Origin: UBA6770 sp965661115
Lineage (GTDB): Bacteria > Bacteroidota > Bacteroidia > Flavobacteriales_G > Salibacteraceae
Direction of reading: 5' to 3'
DNA: 7,747 nt
NCBI GenBank assembly: GCA_965661115.1
Contig: CBFICO010000114.1
Location: 1-7,747, forward strand
The position numbers and the translations under genes are program-made. Position 1 is the stretch's first letter. The number at the start of each line of letters is the position of its first letter. The notes beneath the pieces are model-generated. The model saw only the letters and a program-made list of their open reading frames with translations, was not told where the DNA came from and made no database searches. This document shows, piece by piece, positions 6,576-7,747 of this stretch.

Positions 6576-7643
6576 TCACTCCATTTTCCACAACATTCGC
6601 TCTTCTAATTTGCGAAGCACCTTCGGGTCCGGGTTAGGAGGTAAATTGTACTCCTGATCGTACATGTCAAATGTTCTGATAAACAACGAATCGCGGTACT
6701 TATAGCTATACGGTTCTATTACGCTGTAAACAGTACTAATTGAGCTAAGTGGCATTTTTAAATTAGCCACATAATTGGTTCCGCTGTAAATTTCAAATGC
6801 AACGCTTTTGTTGTAATAGTTAGAGTAGTTTAAAGCTGGTAAAACCGTAAACAGGGCCAACGCAAACCAAGTAATTCGATTGGTTTTAAACCAGAATTTA
6901 AAATTGTATTGCGGTGGGTGTTTTCCTATCCCTAACCAAAGCAGTCCAATCATGCAAAGATTCCACACCCAAATAATGGGGTTTGAGTTTAATCCTAGTG
7001 GTCCAATAAGAAGTATAATTCCCAAATGAAATCCTATCAAGGCAAGTACTGTATATTTCGATATTTTAGGAACAACTAAACCAAATGCAACGATTACTTC
7101 AAAGTAGGGAATTATAGCTCCCAAGGCATAAATCTCGCTTTTATATGTTGTAAGGTAATTGGTAATGGGTGATAAAACATAGGGCAAAACCGAATCGTTA
7201 AAACCGGGGTTTAGTTTAAACATACCCGCCCAAAAATAAAACCCCACCAACGAAAGGCGCAAAGCCCAATCGAGGTACTCTAATGGTTCGTATTTTCTGT
7301 ACAGCCTTTGCAGCGGAACGAGCAAAATCAGCATAGCCATGCACTGCACCAACCACGGCTGAATTCTATTCCAATCCTGAATCGCAACGAGTGCTAGCAG
7401 TAACAACCCAATTCCGATTGGTAATCTGCTTTTAGGAAAAAGCATAGAGCCTAGTATATAGAGTAGTGCCAGAGCAATTATTATTTTTTGAGCTAATGGA
7501 ATTAAGGTAGGTAAGAAGTCAAAAACGGGAACTTGCGGAATGGCTTCAAAATCGAACCAAAGACGCCAGCTTATTCCAATGCAAAGCAAAATGTTTAGTG
7601 TTAAAAAGCGCGAAGCCCAAAACAAGCGTTTACCCGTACTCAT
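6576..7643 (-). CDS. Polytopic inner-membrane protein, HTTM/DoxX-superfamily-like
   Basis: This 355-residue integral membrane protein has about nine predicted hydrophobic helices, roughly at 11-30, 49-68, 73-89, 95-111, 127-144, 172-191, 197-216, 221-240 and 256-271. A polar C-terminal part of about 80 residues follows. The segment LRLSLVGFYFWAGMFKLNPGF (starting near 128), followed by a Pro-rich loop and then IPYFEVIVAFGLV, recalls the helix pair with a KL motif in HTTM (vitamin K-dependent carboxylase-like) and DoxX proteins. This is a resemblance judged by eye, and I cannot assign a reaction. The tail contains SVAFEIYSGTNYVANLKMP (280-298) and ends in a charged helix near 340-355. The start is ATG at 7643, immediately after a perfect -7 element. 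It shares no operon with a neighbour, so context gives no function. Confidence 0.75.
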   Translation of the reverse strand: MSTGKRLFWASRFLTLNILLCIGISWRLWFDFEAIPQVPVFDFLPTLIPLAQKIIIALALLYILGSMLFPKSRLPIGIGLLLLALVAIQDWNRIQPWLVQCMAMLILLVPLQRLYRKYEPLEYLDWALRLSLVGFYFWAGMFKLNPGFNDSVLPYVLSPITNYLTTYKSEIYALGAIIPYFEVIVAFGLVVPKISKYTVLALIGFHLGIILLIGPLGLNSNPIIWVWNLCMIGLLWLGIGKHPPQYNFKFWFKTNRITWFALALFTVLPALNYSNYYNKSVAFEIYSGTNYVANLKMPLSSISTVYSVIEPYSYKYRDSLFIRTFDMYDQEYNLPPNPDPKVLRKLEERMLWKME

Positions 7644-7648
7644 AAAAT

Positions 7649-7656
7649 CAAATTTA
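7649..7656 (-). promoter_or_regulatory. -7 promoter element (TAAATTTG) for the polytopic membrane protein gene
   Basis: On the minus strand TAAATTTG is an exact TAnnTTTG match ending six bases before the ATG at 7643-7641. The usual 5-8 base gap to the transcription start would put the message's 5' end at or very near the ATG, so a leaderless or nearly leaderless transcript is likely. A run of T's about 17 bases upstream is a weak candidate for the -33 element. Confidence 0.5.
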
Positions 7657-7678
7657 CTGGGCTATGTTGTGTGAAAAC

Positions 7679-7687
7679 TGTGAATAA
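7679..7687 (-). promoter_or_regulatory. DnaA-box-like 9-mer (TTATTCACA)
   Basis: Read on the minus strand this is TTATTCACA, which fits the general DnaA box TTATNCACA. It lies in a T-rich, non-coding stretch with TTTTCACACA at 7676-7667 (minus) and TTTTCAACA at 7696-7704 (plus) nearby. Only one proper box is visible, so it may be a chance match or a regulatory site. Confidence 0.25.
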
Positions 7688-7726
7688 ACCAACGATTTTC
7701 AACACTCAGCCGTGAATGGTGTAGCC

Positions 7727-7734
7727 TAATTTTG
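7727..7734 (+). promoter_or_regulatory. -7 promoter element (TAATTTTG) for a plus-strand gene beyond the window
   Basis: TAATTTTG is an exact TAnnTTTG match followed by CAC, the same context seen ahead of tamB and ribBA. It points rightward into 13 remaining bases that hold no start codon, so the gene it would serve lies outside the window. No clear -33 TTTG is visible. Confidence 0.45.
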
Positions 7735-7747
7735 CACAAACAAATTC

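Overview
The window is ordinary chromosomal DNA from an AT-rich member of the Bacteroidota, most likely Flavobacteriia or a relative of the Cryomorphaceae type. Three things point there: the divergent tsaD/tamB pair, which is a familiar arrangement in that phylum; a RibBA protein whose GTP cyclohydrolase II half has lost its zinc cysteines, as in many flavobacterial homologues; and repeated matches to the Bacteroidota -7 promoter element TAnnTTTG ahead of the genes. There are no phage, plasmid, IS, CRISPR, tRNA or rRNA signatures.

Layout. Bases 1-156 (minus) encode the first 52 codons of tsaD, the tRNA t6A-modification enzyme, which runs off the left edge. Divergent from it, about 194-4657 (plus) encode one very long TamB-like protein that bridges the envelope and is thought to help deliver proteins or lipids to the outer membrane. 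Both divergent genes lack an ATG start: tsaD seems to use TTG, and tamB has no ATG, GTG or TTG ahead of its membrane anchor, so ATC at 194 is the best candidate. The interval 4658-4761 between tamB and the convergent ribBA is almost filled by a degenerate 7-bp periodic repeat arranged as a large inverted repeat. ribBA (4762-5883, minus) supplies dihydroxybutanone phosphate for riboflavin synthesis.

Right part. Divergent from ribBA, 5962-6510 (plus) encodes a small protein with a cytoplasmic RecB/Cas4-like PD-(D/E)XK nuclease core held between two membrane helices; this is the least familiar gene here. It converges on 6576-7643 (minus), a polytopic membrane protein resembling the HTTM/DoxX superfamily. 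A GC-rich REP-like palindrome lies between the two. The last 104 bases hold the promoter of that minus gene, one DnaA-box-like 9-mer and a good plus-strand -7 element pointing at a gene beyond the right edge.

The genes do not form one pathway. Every neighbouring pair is divergent or convergent, so each gene is probably its own transcription unit. The main points of interest are the missing tamB start codon, the heptad repeat, the degenerate RibA domain and the membrane-tethered nuclease.
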